A stretch of DNA of 64,000 bases from Owenia fusiformis (lineage: Eukaryota > Annelida > Polychaeta > Sabellida > Oweniidae): assembly GCA_903813345.2 (NCBI GenBank), contig CAIIXF020000004.1:30383986-30447985 (forward strand), given 5' to 3'. A model generated the notes under the pieces. That model saw only the letters and a list, made by a program, of their open reading frames with translations, was not told where the DNA came from and did not search any database. This document shows, in pieces, positions 1 to 10,153 of the stretch. Numbering within the stretch: the first letter of the stretch is position 1; every line of letters starts with the position of its first letter. The translations under genes and the position numbers were made by a program.

Positions 1-1325
1 TTCGTATGCGCAACTAAAACCGTTTCTGATTCAAATGACACGATATCCAATTGTATCCAACGGATACTATTTAAGAAACATTTAAAAAAAATGAATTTGA
101 AAAAGTAAAAAAAGTCTGAAATTTTTTTTTTGAAAATTAATTTGGGAAAAAATGTTTAAAAAAATTTAAAAAATGTCAAAAATGAAAAAAAAATTGGAAA
201 TTTTCTTTAAAAAAATGTAAACAAAAATTGTGAAAAAAGGTGTGATAACCACTTGTCTGTTTGACAATATAGTTCCAAGGTTATATGCTCAGTAAAAATG
301 CAATCATTTTGTAAGAATAAGTTCACAGAAAATAAAATGAAAAAATTAGAAACGAAAATGAGAAAAAACGACTTTTAGGTCCAATCATTTTAAATCTACA
401 CAATAATAGCGACCATTGGATAAATATGATATCTTATGATTTTCTCGGCTATCATTTTTATCCACTCTTGGATATTGCCAATCTTCACTCATTTGCTGCG
501 CTCACTAGTAGAGATGGGCGATATCCACACTACTATACCTAACACCTAGAAATGCATAAGATACTTTGTTTGTCTAATTGAATTGTTTAATATATTTTTG
601 AAAGTGCCTTACTGGCATCTAATTTTCAACCGATAAACCATTCATAAGGAACAGACAAATAAAAACAAATACATAATTATTACTAATAAGCCAAATGGGT
701 TGCTCATGAACACCAAATGCAAGGTATAGTAGTGTGATATCCACACATGGATAAAAATGGTATCCAACAAAAAATCACAGGATATCATCTATATATTTTA
801 CATTTCTATACGCATTTATAGTGTAAGCAACTCGTTTCAAATCCTTGTCTTTAATTTAACATGTTAAGTACTTTAGATGTATAAAGTGTATTTAACATGA
901 ATGAAAGATTGATAGCTCAAAGATGGATTCGATTGTCTCGAATTCGTTTTTCATCGTTTGCATATATTATCTTTAATTTCAGATTAGTTTAGCAGTAAAA
1001 CAACGTGGCGTACAAGTATACTTCATTACAGATTAATTTACAAAGGGCATCCTGCAAATAAAATAAAATGTTTGACGTTATTGATTGGTTTGTTTTGCAT
1101 ATTTTATTAATGGAGTGTATTTCAAGTGTTACCTTATAAATTACACATTAAGTACAAATACAGATGGATCAACATACGTTTGATAGATATTTTCACGTTC
1201 ATGGCGTAAGCTTAGAATATACTACTTAGAGCTCCGTGGTGTCTTAGTATCAATACCATAAAACATCACACTCAGCTTACAACCAAAGAAAATGACCTAC
1301 TTTATGTCATGTGTACAACATATAA
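1..1325. repeat. Dispersed repeat R1, copy 1
   Basis: This stretch is repeated in the same orientation at about 48750-49905. The two agree through long blocks, for example the GATATCC-rich part near 440-530 and the block ending with ACCTACTTTATGTCATGTG near 1310. The copy runs off the left edge of the window, so its true start is unknown. No open frame or terminal repeat is seen, so the class of the parent element cannot be named. Copy 1 differs from copy 2 by a 207-bp insertion at 529-735. Confidence 0.8.
529..735. mobile_element. hAT-like MITE inserted in repeat R1
   Basis: A 207-bp insertion is present here and absent from the matching position of the second R1 copy near 49310. Its ends are inverted (ACTACTATACCT and AGGTATAGTAGT). 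It is flanked by a duplicated GATATCCAC (520-528 and 736-744). An 8-9 bp target duplication fits the hAT superfamily; the superfamily call rests on that length alone. It has no coding capacity. Confidence 0.6.
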
Positions 1326-1947
1326 TATGCCAGGCTACTGCAGGCATTTTGGGAAGTCAGAAGGCCACTTGTTAGACATAATTTTTCTGAAAGATTACTT
1401 AATGTAGCATCAATTCACATATGTCTGGGTCGTATTCGTTTTTGGACGAATGATTTTGAGCCTTTGTACCCCCTAGAATAATATTTGAGGGGGTTTTTAG
1501 ATTATCATATTATAACATCAACTAAGTGTTTCCTATAGTACTGATTCCTACATAATATGTCACAAGTACAATGGTCAAGTGTATTCTAAAATTATAGAGA
1601 GATGTGTTGATTGGTTTAGGAAAAAAACATAATTTATAGAAATAAAAATACATATTTTCGTTCATTTTTTACTTTCACCAATCTTATTTTTGCAGCTTCA
1701 GAGAAATAATAGGCAGTAAAAGTGCTCCAAATAGTATTCATAAATCATTTCCAAGTTATGTGTGGCATTGTAATATAAGTAATGTATTGATTAAGTACTA
1801 TTTTGTATTTTTAATATTGCTTTGTCTACCCCTACTCCTTAGAAATATGAGAAAGTGAAGGTGGCACAATTAGATCAGAAATTCTATAATGAGTACTAAT
1901 ATTTCTTCATCTCCAAGTAGCATTGAAAAATGTATTTGTGTGATATA
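1326..1947. other. Stretch without recognised features
   Basis: AT-rich sequence with no open frame, tandem repeat or inverted ends that I can support. Confidence 0.5.
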
Positions 1948-3039
1948 CAGGCTGGTCCAAAAAAATTGGAACATTTGTTTATTGAACACAAAATCTTTAT
2001 TTTTCCTCTGAAATGCACCAAAATTTTCCTGAGTATAGTTCAGTCACTTATCTCTCTGGTGTACAGTTTATAGGTGCCAACCACAAAGTTAATGCATTAA
2101 ACTAGTCAATGTTTGATATGACCCCCTTTTCTTAAATATACACTTGTCAATTTCGCCGCTACTTTTTCAAGTTTTCTTTATTTCAAAGCTTTAATGAACA
2201 TGTTGATTGCTATACACATCTTATAAAATCATATTTAATTGACAAGAGGTGTTAACATCTATGGTTTACTAGAAAACTAGTGTGTAATTGTTAACTTCAG
2301 AATACCTAAAATCATTATTTTTATTTAAAAGTAGGAAAGAAAGAACATGTAAATAGGTGAGTAATTGCATAACCCATACAGCTACTAAAGTGACAAAATC
2401 AGTGTTTCCACTTTTCAGTAAAGGGGAAACCGACCAATTATTTACAAGGCTTTATTAAAGACCACCTCTAAGCACATATAATATATCATTTGTGTTCTGG
2501 GAAACTCCTTTATGATATTGATATACGTATATTGATATATTCAATGAATATTATTCATATTAGAACAAGAAGGGGGGGGGGCTTCATTTACCAGTCAACA
2601 CAGACTACCCTGGCCTCTTTCTGGAGAATATTCAATCAGTAATACACCCAACAATAGCCATTAAAATATGCTTGATACCCATCAATTTGGGTAAAAAATG
2701 TTGAATATGTTCATATATTTGATCTTTCAAGGCAAACATATAAGTAGTTTGTTCAAGTTGAATTTTTTAATCAAGGCTTGGACAAAATCAAACGAACAGC
2801 AAGGTGAATGAATCATTTCAAAACTGAGTCCCAGGCTTCAACTTGTAATTCAGGAGAAAAGGGGTCATATCAAACATTGTCTAGTTTGATGCATTAACTT
2901 TGTTGTTTGCACCTATAAACTTTACATCAGATAAATAAGTGACTGAACTATGCTCAGTTAAAGTTTGGTGCATTTCAGAGGAAAAATAAAGGTTTTGTGT
3001 TCAATAAACAAATGTTCCAATTTTTTTTGGACCACCCTG
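1948..3039. mobile_element. Tc1/mariner-type non-autonomous transposon, 1.09 kb
   Basis: Long inverted ends of about 185 bp (1948-2132 and 2855-3039) begin CAGGCTGGTCCAAAA and end TTTTGGACCACCCTG. TA dinucleotides flank both sides (1946-1947 and 3040-3041), the target of the IS630/Tc1/mariner superfamily. The interior holds no transposase frame, so the copy needs an enzyme from elsewhere. The two ends differ by several substitutions and small gaps, so the insertion is not recent. Confidence 0.75.
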
Positions 3040-3051
3040 TATATGCTTTCT

Positions 3052-3300
3052 AGACATTTCACCCCCTGGACGTTTCACCCTTAGACTGTTCACCCCTTAG
3101 ACGTTTCACCCCTGGACATTTCACCCCTTAGACATTTCATCCCCTGGACATTTCTCCCCCTGGACGTTTCATACCTAGACATTTCATCCCTTAGACATTT
3201 CATCCCCTGGACACTTCACCCCCTAGACGTTTCACCCCTAGACATTTCATCCCTAAGACGTTTCACCCCTTAGACATTTCACCCCCTAAACATTTTAGCC
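3052..3300. repeat. Minisatellite of GACATTTCACCCCTTA-like units
   Basis: About fifteen imperfect tandem units of roughly 15-18 bp, each built on GACATTTCACCCC or GACGTTTCACCCC followed by a short variable tail (TTA, CTG, TAG). The array starts just after the Tc1/mariner-type element. Confidence 0.85.
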
Positions 3301-3514
3301 TGAATTTTTTACTCCTACATATTTCATTCAAGTATTTCTCTTTGTTAGAACTGAATACCCTAAGTGTAGATGGTATTATAGTACATATTTCCTATTGACA
3401 CATTTTAGATGATTTTATGTAATAGGGTTTAGCCTGGGCTTAATTAATTAAAATCAGAATTTAATTACCAAGTCTTCCAAATAGCATAATCAAATAACAA
3501 GTACTGTAAGTCAC

Positions 3515-3745
3515 TATAATTAACGCAGAGGCGACTAGGTAGTTACCAGTTTCACCACCAGGTGACTCGTTCGGGCAGATAACATGGCAGGTATAGTAGA
3601 AAGTTCCCTTTAACTTAAATTACATCTGTTTAAGTGATTCAATTTTTATATAACCCTTATGCATCTAATAGTTAAAAATTAAAATATGTCCAGTAAAAGA
3701 AAATGTTATCTGTCCAATATAAGAAGAGATATTTCACTTTTGTGA
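3515..3745. repeat. Dispersed repeat R2, copy 1
   Basis: This segment matches 32468-32705 in the same orientation, including GTAGTTACCA, GGTGGCTCGTTCGGG (with one change here) and AGAAAGTTCCCTTTAACTTA. The family is not recognised and no coding frame is seen. Confidence 0.7.
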
Positions 3746-3860
3746 TTTTGTAACATGGGGTCTACGGGAATCAACCCGAACTAGAAGTCACATTTTCAAA
3801 ATAATTAAATTTTCAAAGTTGATAAACAATTTTCAATCTATTAGATGTACTTTTACATGT

Positions 3861-4255
3861 AAAGGACGATTCTCGGTTTGGAGAACGAAGTTCATCATTC
3901 TAAATGAGCATTATCCCTGCTTCAGACAAATTTGATTTTTTTTTTACATAATATAGATTTGAATGTCTTCTTTTGAATAGTCATACTTTAATTTGGGTAA
4001 TATTTCTAGATTTTTCGCAAAAAAATATTAGCGCAGTACAATGATGAACTTCTTTCCCCAAATCGAGACTTGTATTTTATTGAATCAGTCTAATTGAGCG
4101 TTATCCCTGCTTCAGACCAATTTGTTATTTTACATCTTGTAGATTTAAATGTCCTCTTTTGAATATTCCTAGTTTAATTTGGGTAATATTTCTATATTTT
4201 TCATGAAAAAGTTATTAGCTCAGGAGACTGTTCTCCAAACCGAGAATCGTCCTTT
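3861..4255. mobile_element. Foldback MITE with an internal duplication
   Basis: The ends are inverted over about 27 bp (AAAGGACGATTCTCGGTTTG and CAAACCGAGAATCGTCCTTT). The interior consists of two related direct copies of about 140 bp (3890-4030 and 4085-4220), each with ATCCCTGCTTCAGAC and TTTAATTTGGGTAATATTTCT. No coding capacity. The superfamily is not clear because no target duplication stands out. Confidence 0.65.
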
Positions 4256-4279
4256 CAAATATGACATCACTTTGTGTAC

Positions 4280-4325
4280 ATGCGTGTACATATTTCGGGG
4301 ATCTCGGGCCCTAGGGGTAACGTAC
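4280..4325. repeat. Outer boundary segment shared with the inverted copy at 42.3 kb
   Basis: The stretch CGTGTACATATTTCGGGGAT followed by CTCGGGCCCTAGGGGTAACG recurs reverse-complemented at about 42301-42371. It marks the outermost match I can see between the locus at 4.3-15.3 kb and its inverted copy at 23.3-42.4 kb. Confidence 0.6.
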
Positions 4326-4384
4326 GCTCTACCCCACGACTGTACGTAAATTTTGTGGAGAGTCGTCCTATTCGAATTCAAATT

Positions 4385-4860
4385 TAAACGTTCTGATTGG
4401 CCAATTTAAACCACGTGAGCACGTTCTGATTGGTCAATTTTGACCACGTGACCAACCTTATTAATAACGTTGAATGGGGTTAAATAAAAATCGATGGCCG
4501 AATGATAAAAAATACGTTACACCAATTAACGGCTGGCTGATTGGTAATCGATAATCTACCTGAGCCCGTACTTACCGGTACGTTTCTCGGCCATTTGTTA
4601 TGTATATCGACATCTGCGCGATCTAATTAATAAGATGACCTCGTAAGTGCAAAATGATAATCGATAAACCGTCTCGAAACGTACTTGCCGGTACATACCT
4701 GAATAATTAAGGGTTTTGACGGTTGTGCGTGGCGTAAATAATAAGTTCGCCTCGTTAATTATACTACGTGTGTCGAGGTCATTAATCAATAAGTGTATAT
4801 AAAGAGATGAGATTACTTTAGCTTTCATAAAGTTAAATACTTCATTATTTAAGATGCAGA
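4385..4860 (+). promoter_or_regulatory. Promoter module A, related to the Polinton-1 terminal promoter
   Basis: This segment is a diverged copy of 5445-5870. Shared blocks in the same order are GATTGGTC..TTTTGACCACGTGACC (CACGTG at 4412-4417 and 4445-4450), AAAATCGATGG, TGGTAATCGATAATC, a CCGGTACG-type small palindrome, and ATAAGTTCGCCTCGTTAATTATACT. It ends with a good TATA box, TATATAAA at 4796-4803, about 145 bp before the open frame at 4946. Inverted CCAAT (ATTGG) and E-box motifs followed by a TATA box are the usual parts of a strong RNA polymerase II promoter; activity is inferred. Confidence 0.55.
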
Positions 4861-4945
4861 TCGGTAAATTTCGAGTACCCGCAAATATTAAAACAATAAA
4901 AATGGGGACTTTATAGAAACAATTTCAACACCGAAAATTGTTTTA

Positions 4946-5266
4946 ATGAAGATATGCGATGGGATGTTTGCAGCCGTCAAAAACGAGGGGGTAGACGTTA
5001 GAAACTATCAAATATGGCCTATCACAGGAATCTCAAACGTATGCAATGCCTATGGAACGTGCGCTGGGGTATTTCTAATGCATAATCGAGCGGCCCGACT
5101 TATCGATAATTTATCTCACGTCACGGCAAAATTCGAGGAAATTGAATCCAAGAAAAAAACTGATGTAACAGAATGGGACGTTTTACTGGGAGGTCCGTAT
5201 CGACTCAATCTTCATCCTAAATTTCGTAGGGTTAACATTCGAGGTAAGGTTTTAAATGATTTGTAA
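4946..5266 (+). CDS. Unrecognised coding exon of the outer locus
   Basis: An open frame of 106 codons follows promoter module A. A splice-donor-like GAG/GTAAGG at 5244 suggests that the coding exon ends near 5243 and that the last codons to 5266 are intron. The protein is mixed in composition, without a clear signal peptide or membrane segment. It contains YGTCAGVFLMHNRAARLI, which vaguely recalls the late part of some glycosyltransferase folds, but I would not name a family. A further coding-like stretch lies beyond Polinton-1 at 14006-14215. Both flank the same 6-bp target duplication, so they belonged to one locus before Polinton-1 entered. The upstream part of the gene, if any, is not identified. 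Confidence 0.4.
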   Translation: MKICDGMFAAVKNEGVDVRNYQIWPITGISNVCNAYGTCAGVFLMHNRAARLIDNLSHVTAKFEEIESKKKTDVTEWDVLLGGPYRLNLHPKFRRVNIRGKVLNDL

Positions 5267-5368
5267 TTGATCTTAGAATATTAAAATAAAATTTAAATTG
5301 ATACTATTAATGTAGCTACATATCACATTTTCGTATTTTAAAAAGGTTATCACGTCAATACTTACTCC

Positions 5369-6141
5369 AGTAGTAAGACCTATACTGTGACCCGGGGTGA
5401 CCCCTGATGCATTCTGGGAGTTTTTCAGGGGTCCACGCTGATTGGGCAGTTTAAACCACGCGCCTACGCTCTGATTGGTCGAGTTTTGACCACGTGACCG
5501 ACCTTATTAATCACTGTTGAACTAGGTTAATTAAAATCGATGGTTGACCGCTAAAAAGACGTTTAACCTTGAAAGCCTGTACCGTCGGTACAGGCTCTGG
5601 TAATTTGATACGGAATATTGACAGCCGGTGAAGTAAAATTAATAAAAACGCGTCAGTCGTTGACTGGTAATCGATAATAGGTAAGACTGTACCCGCCGGT
5701 ACAGGCTCGATTGATTTCTTAGATGTTGTGGCACGTGGGGCGTGACTTAAACAATAAGTTCGTCTCGTTAATTATACTGCCTGTAATGAGATCGATTCGA
5801 TCGTAATTTCTATATAATAGGTAAATGAAAAGTCAGTGTCAGTGAACCATTAAAAAAGGGCCAGTGACTATTCTATAACACTGTATACGTATTCTTAAAG
5901 CAACCTATGCTTAATAAAGGATCATGTAAATTAACTTTATATTTTGTTTGGCTTATATGGTACATATTATACGGGGTAATAAACAAGTAGATAGGTGTCC
6001 AAAAAATGCAAAGTTACAAAACAACCACATTTTGAAAAAATTTAAAGAACCACTAGAATTTACTTATAAAAAGCCAAATCATAAGTCTTGACTCATTTCG
6101 AGTTTTGTCATGGCGGAGAACGTCAGTGATTATCTTAGTAA
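5369..6141 (+). repeat. Polinton-1 left terminal inverted repeat
   Basis: About 770 bp, matching the reverse complement of 13229-13999 with only scattered differences. It contains the promoter that leads into the integrase and reaches a few codons past the integrase start. Confidence 0.88.
5445..5870 (+). promoter_or_regulatory. Polinton-1 integrase promoter inside the left end
   Basis: ATTGG motifs near 5440 and 5474, CACGTG at 5490-5495 and 5732-5737, and small palindromes such as GTACCGTCGGTAC lead to ATAAGTTCGTCTCGTTAATTA and a TATA box TATATAAT at 5811-5818. Transcripts starting shortly after would have a 5' leader of about 260 nt before the integrase ATG at 6110. The same module in the right end (13500-13925) points inward on the minus strand. 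Confidence 0.5.
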
Positions 6142-7273
6142 CCTATATTACGACCCTACATTTAATGGAAGTTTTACATCACCATCTAAATTCCACAAAA
6201 GTATTAAAGAGCTTAGAAATGACATAACATTAAAAATGGTGAAAGATTTCTTGAACGGTGTTGAAGCGTATACCATGTATAAACCCGTCAGGAAAAAATT
6301 TAAAAGAAGTCCTGTCGAGACATTAGGAATTCATTATATGATGGAGGCCGATCTGATCGATTTTAGCAAATTGAAATCATATAACAATGGCTTCAGTTAC
6401 ATATTAATTACAATCGATATTTTCAGCAAATTTGTCCACGCAAAACTTTTAAAAACAAAAACTGCCAAGGAGACATTTAAAGCTCTCAAACACATTTTGG
6501 ATGATTTAGGGGAAGCTAAACAACCCACCATCTTGCGCCTAGATATGGGTAGAGAATTCGACAACAATATCTTGAAACCATATTTGAAACGTTTAGGTAT
6601 CACCCAAATTTTCAGTCTCAATGAAAAAAAGTCAAATTACGTCGAGAGAGTTATTAAGACGTTAGCGACACGGTTACATAGGTACATGATTGCTAATCAA
6701 ACTAACCGATACGTCGATGTTCTAATGGACATAGTGAATGGTTACAACAATACATTTCATAGAACTATTGGAAGAGCACCATCTAGTGTGAATGAGGCTA
6801 CCCAATACGAAGTTATGCACGACCAATTGACGCAACAAGAGCAACGTGACCAACGGGAACGTATTAAAAACGTAAATATCAAGAAAGAAAATGTCGCGAG
6901 GAAACGAAAAGCAAAAGTTACTTTTAAATTTAAAGCTGGCGATTTAGTACGTATATCTACATTACGTCATCCATTTCAGAAAGAATATCACGCACGCTGG
7001 ACGGGTGAAATATTCAAAATTAAAAGTAAATATATGAGAGGAGGTGTTCCCGTTTATAAATTGATGGATTATAACGACGATGACATAAAAGGCACGTTTT
7101 ATAACGAAGAATTGAATAGGGTGACCACTAAACCAGATCAGTTATTTCAAATAGATCATATTCTTAAATATAAGGGGCGATTACCAAACAATAGATTAGC
7201 GTTAATCAAGTGGAAGTTCTGGCCGAAAAAATTCAATTCCTGGGTGAATGTTAAGGATATCTCTGAAATTTAA
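6110..7273 (+). CDS. INT: Polinton integrase (retrovirus-like DDE, chromodomain tail)
   Basis: 387 codons. An rve-type catalytic core spans roughly residues 70-235, with the acidic triad visible as MEADLIDF (D81), LRLDMGREFD (D145) and KKSNYVERVIK (E179), the D,D-35-E spacing class. The C-terminal third is basic and ends in a chromodomain-like segment (KGRLPNNRLALIKWKFWP..W), as known in Polinton and Ty3 integrases. The enzyme joins the linear element DNA to the chromosome and generates the 6-bp target duplication. It is the first gene of the element, its promoter lies in the terminal repeat, and the first codons are part of that repeat. Length and motifs fit the family. Confidence 0.93.
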   Translation: MAENVSDYLSNLYYDPTFNGSFTSPSKFHKSIKELRNDITLKMVKDFLNGVEAYTMYKPVRKKFKRSPVETLGIHYMMEADLIDFSKLKSYNNGFSYILITIDIFSKFVHAKLLKTKTAKETFKALKHILDDLGEAKQPTILRLDMGREFDNNILKPYLKRLGITQIFSLNEKKSNYVERVIKTLATRLHRYMIANQTNRYVDVLMDIVNGYNNTFHRTIGRAPSSVNEATQYEVMHDQLTQQEQRDQRERIKNVNIKKENVARKRKAKVTFKFKAGDLVRISTLRHPFQKEYHARWTGEIFKIKSKYMRGGVPVYKLMDYNDDDIKGTFYNEELNRVTTKPDQLFQIDHILKYKGRLPNNRLALIKWKFWPKKFNSWVNVKDISEI

Positions 7274-7310
7274 AGACACGGTAATTAAAATGAAATCATT
7301 TTTTAAAAAT

Positions 7311-7382
7311 AGGCCCTTCCGGGATTCGACCCCCGAAACCTATCACAGCCAAATTGAGAATCGTACTTCTACATCAATGAGC
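7311..7382 (-). tRNA. tRNA-Pro-like gene (anticodon TGG) within Polinton-1
   Basis: On the minus strand a 72-nt cloverleaf starts GGCTCATTGATGTAGAAGTA and ends CCCGGAAGGGCC. It closely follows animal tRNA-Pro: acceptor GGCTCAT with AAGGGCC, D-arm TGATGTAGAAGTACGAT, anticodon arm CTCAA/TTTGGCT/GTGAT with anticodon TGG, and T-arm region TCGGG..GGTCGAAT..CCCGG. The T-loop appears one base longer than usual and two stem positions mispair, so charging is uncertain. A T-run (TATTTTT) follows directly, as in polymerase III terminators. The gene lies between integrase and penton, antisense to both. The same gene occurs in the second copy at 42112-42183. A tRNA inside a Polinton is unexpected; it may be captured, or serve as a polymerase III small RNA. 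Confidence 0.72.
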
Positions 7383-7452
7383 CGAAAGATATTCGATAGA
7401 CTCGTCTCTCACCAGGGTATTTAAGAAGATACCTATACGGGTTAATTTAGTT

Positions 7453-7878
7453 ATGAGTTTGAAACAGACGTACGCACATCTTTCGAGCGATGATTCCTTA
7501 ATTTATTACGCGGATAACACTCAAAGTAAATTTACCAGCAAGTTACCCAATTACCAAACGTTTAAAAAATTAGAAAACTGGACTTGCGGTTTAACCGAAA
7601 TTTGTTTAGGTAAACGTGTGAATAAAGGCTTAATATACGTATATTGTAATATAATAGGTGAATCATTAGTAGGACCAACTTCGAGGACGATCCTACGTAC
7701 TATATCGACATCTAAGACATACTGTGAATTCAAAAATATATATTACTTGGATTTAGGACTAAATAATTTTAACGAGATTAGTATTGCCTTGACTTATCAG
7801 GACGGTTCACCCGTGGAATTTACGAATAATAGCCCCACAACCTGTGTTTTAAATTTTAAAAAGAGATTACATATTTGA
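7453..7878 (+). CDS. Penton-like minor capsid protein, compact form
   Basis: 141 codons. The N-terminal part (SSDDSLIYYADNTQSKFTSKLP) and the later part (GLIYVYCNIIGESLVG, then TILRTIS) match in pattern the start and end of Polinton/adintovirus penton proteins, known for a YVYCDII-type strand followed by LLR. The middle of the usual protein of about 300-400 residues is absent. The second copy at 41615-42043 has the same compact length, so this is the family's form here. It would occupy capsid vertices. It precedes the basic protein and the major capsid gene. Confidence 0.65.
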   Translation: MSLKQTYAHLSSDDSLIYYADNTQSKFTSKLPNYQTFKKLENWTCGLTEICLGKRVNKGLIYVYCNIIGESLVGPTSRTILRTISTSKTYCEFKNIYYLDLGLNNFNEISIALTYQDGSPVEFTNNSPTTCVLNFKKRLHI

Positions 7879-7914
7879 GTAAACTTTTCGCCAATCTAAG
7901 ATTATACAAAGGGT

Positions 7915-8250
7915 ATGGATATCTGGACAGATTTGTTCTCAAAGCCCAAGAAAAAAATGGGTAAAATTAAAGTAAACAAGGCTTATTATGTTCCTTTGAA
8001 AAGTGGCGGTACCAATCAAACCGGAAGGGGAACCTCTGTAACGATGATATCACCATCTGAGCCTAGCGTTCAAAGAGCTAGACTGCGCATGCGCCGTGAA
8101 ACGGATTCAGGCTCTAAATCTATAAAATCCAATGTATCTAAAAATAAGACCACACAGTCCAGAGGTATCGAAGGGAGTAACAGCGTAGCAAAGAAAAAAC
8201 GTGTTAAACGTGAAAATAACACGCTCGGTATAAGTACCATATTTGATTAA
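7915..8250 (+). CDS. Small basic virion-type protein, unrecognised
   Basis: 111 codons, strongly basic, with PSVQRARLRMRR near residues 55-65, a KKKRVKRE cluster near the end, and a hydrophobic C-terminus LGISTIFD. No membrane segment. It sits between the penton-like and major capsid genes, about 37 bp before the latter. A homologue at 41229-41582 keeps the start, the RMRR motif and the LGISTIF tail, which supports a real protein. By position and charge it could be a DNA-binding core or minor capsid protein (inference). Confidence 0.6.
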   Translation: MDIWTDLFSKPKKKMGKIKVNKAYYVPLKSGGTNQTGRGTSVTMISPSEPSVQRARLRMRRETDSGSKSIKSNVSKNKTTQSRGIEGSNSVAKKKRVKRENNTLGISTIFD

Positions 8251-8288
8251 AAGGGAAAAACAGATAAAACAAAAACAAATAAATAAAA

Positions 8289-9614
8289 ATGGATAACATT
8301 ATGGATAGTTCTAACGAGGTTGTGAACGAGCAGTTTATGATTTTCGATTCTCGTGACACAAATGTCAGCACGAAACAGTTGAAATACGTCAATTTTAGAC
8401 CGATCAATTTATCAGATGGTAATCCATTAACCTTCGATATAACAAATAACGGAGATCACTACTTAGATTTGAGTAAAACAGTGTTATTCGTCAAGGCAAA
8501 AATAACCATGCCGGATGGGAGTCCATTGCCTTTAGATCCAAACGACCCGGCGGCATCTGCACCCAAAGTTACTTGCGCTAATCTTTGGTTACATTCATTA
8601 TTCTCGCAAGTGGATGTTCAAATGCAGCAAAAATCAATTTCAACATCGGGACCTTATTACCCGTACACAAGTTATATTCAAACAGTACTAAACACATCAG
8701 CGGCAGATATGCAAGGTTACTTATCATCCCAAATGTATTTTAAAGATGAAGCCAGTCTAGGTAACGACCATAACGGGTTTGACTCCAAAAATAATGGATT
8801 CCTGAGGAGAATGGCGCACACGATCGAGAGTTTGGAGGTTGAAATGGCGGGTCCATTGCACGCTGACATCTTTAAGATTGAAAAATATTTGTTGAATAAC
8901 ATTGATATTCAAGTCAAACTAACACCATCCCCGGCTGCCTTTAACCTAACGGCTCATGATAACGACGTAGCTTATAAGGTTAAGATTACCGACGCATTTC
9001 TAAGAATTGCCAAAATTGAGCCGACACCCGGTGTATTGGAAGGTCACGCCCAAACGTTAAAGACGAATCTGGCTCAATATCCGTACATCGGCAGAGAAAT
9101 GAAAAGTTTAAGTGTGGCCACCGGAAACCGCAATTTTCAAATCGATAATTTATTTCTAGGCAGGGTGCCTCAAACGATATACCTAGTCATGGTCACGGCT
9201 CGATCTCAAATGGGCGTGTACGATTTGAATCCTTTCAACTTTCAACATTTCAACTTAGATTATCTAGACGTGTTAGTCGATGGACTAAGCGTGACCAATC
9301 CCGTAACATTAGATTACAGAACAGGTGGTTTGCTGAACAAGTATATAACGTGTTACAACAACTTATTTCCCCAGTTTAACGACCAAAAACGAAACGCGAG
9401 CATATCCAGAGACGAATTCGCCAACGGAACTACAATTTTAAGATTTGACGTCAATAACATCGGTAGTACGCAAGTTAATTCGATCGAGAGAAGGGGTAAT
9501 TTATCCATCAATGGTCATTTTCAAAAACCTCTACAAGAAGCAATCAACATCCTGATATTGGCGGAGTTTCCCAAAGTTATTCAGATAGACGAGGCTAGGA
9601 ACGTCATAACATAA
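8289..9614 (+). CDS. MCP: Polinton major capsid protein (double jelly-roll)
   Basis: 441 codons. The protein belongs to the group annotated in many invertebrates as uncharacterized protein F54H12.2-like, which is the Polinton major capsid protein. Recognisable stretches are KQLKYVNFRPINL and LTFDITNNGDHYLDL near the start, ANLWLHSLFSQVDVQM near residue 100, and a C-terminal HFQKPLQEAINILILAEFP. It would form the hexagonal faces of an icosahedral particle. The stop overlaps the start of the protease frame by one base (TAATG at 9612-9616), a compact virus-like layout. The frame looks whole. Confidence 0.88.
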   Translation: MDNIMDSSNEVVNEQFMIFDSRDTNVSTKQLKYVNFRPINLSDGNPLTFDITNNGDHYLDLSKTVLFVKAKITMPDGSPLPLDPNDPAASAPKVTCANLWLHSLFSQVDVQMQQKSISTSGPYYPYTSYIQTVLNTSAADMQGYLSSQMYFKDEASLGNDHNGFDSKNNGFLRRMAHTIESLEVEMAGPLHADIFKIEKYLLNNIDIQVKLTPSPAAFNLTAHDNDVAYKVKITDAFLRIAKIEPTPGVLEGHAQTLKTNLAQYPYIGREMKSLSVATGNRNFQIDNLFLGRVPQTIYLVMVTARSQMGVYDLNPFNFQHFNLDYLDVLVDGLSVTNPVTLDYRTGGLLNKYITCYNNLFPQFNDQKRNASISRDEFANGTTILRFDVNNIGSTQVNSIERRGNLSINGHFQKPLQEAINILILAEFPKVIQIDEARNVIT

Positions 9615-10153
9615 TGAACTCTCTCCAATTAAGGCATATATTAGAATCTACATCTTATTTAAAAACCGCCTACCGTAGGGTCTGCGCCAAAGACGAATTA
9701 CCGCGGTTTTCTCCGAGTAAATTAGCCGTTTATATCGTCAATACGGCCAAGCACGATCACCCCGGATTACATTGGGTCTTACTCGTATTCAAGATTGACA
9801 CGTTGGGTCAGAAAACGTGTATGTATTTTGACAGTTTGGGTGGTCATCCTCGAAAATATGGTCTATTTGAATTCATATGAAATAATTCGGATACATTTAT
9901 ATACAATAACTTGAGACTTCAAGATGATGAAAGTACAATCTGTGGCCAATATACATTAGTTGTAATGGATCGTTATATTCGTAGAAATGAAAGCTTACTG
10001 GGTATATCGAATGACTATAATATCGAGGATACTTATTACAACGATCTAATCACCATAGATTATTTCAAGACTCACTTTTCTACCAAATCCGCAGTGACTT
10101 ATGTAGAATGCCAAACCTGCGTTAAACCGAATATTCAGGCTTTAGAAAGTTAA
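9614..10153 (+). pseudogene. PRO: Adenain-like cysteine protease, broken
   Basis: The region encodes the hallmarks of the adenovirus-type maturation protease used by Polintons: LHWVLLV (catalytic His-Trp), MYFDSLGGHP (acidic residue and the following turn) and STICGQYTLVVM (nucleophile Cys). Position directly after the major capsid gene and before the ATPase is the usual Polinton order. In virions it would trim capsid precursors. It looks broken, with about one break. Confidence 0.75.

Noticed and set aside
4598-4828. Minus-strand frame in promoter module A
   Set aside because: It overlaps the promoter block, lacks support and is not kept in the related module at 5445-5870.
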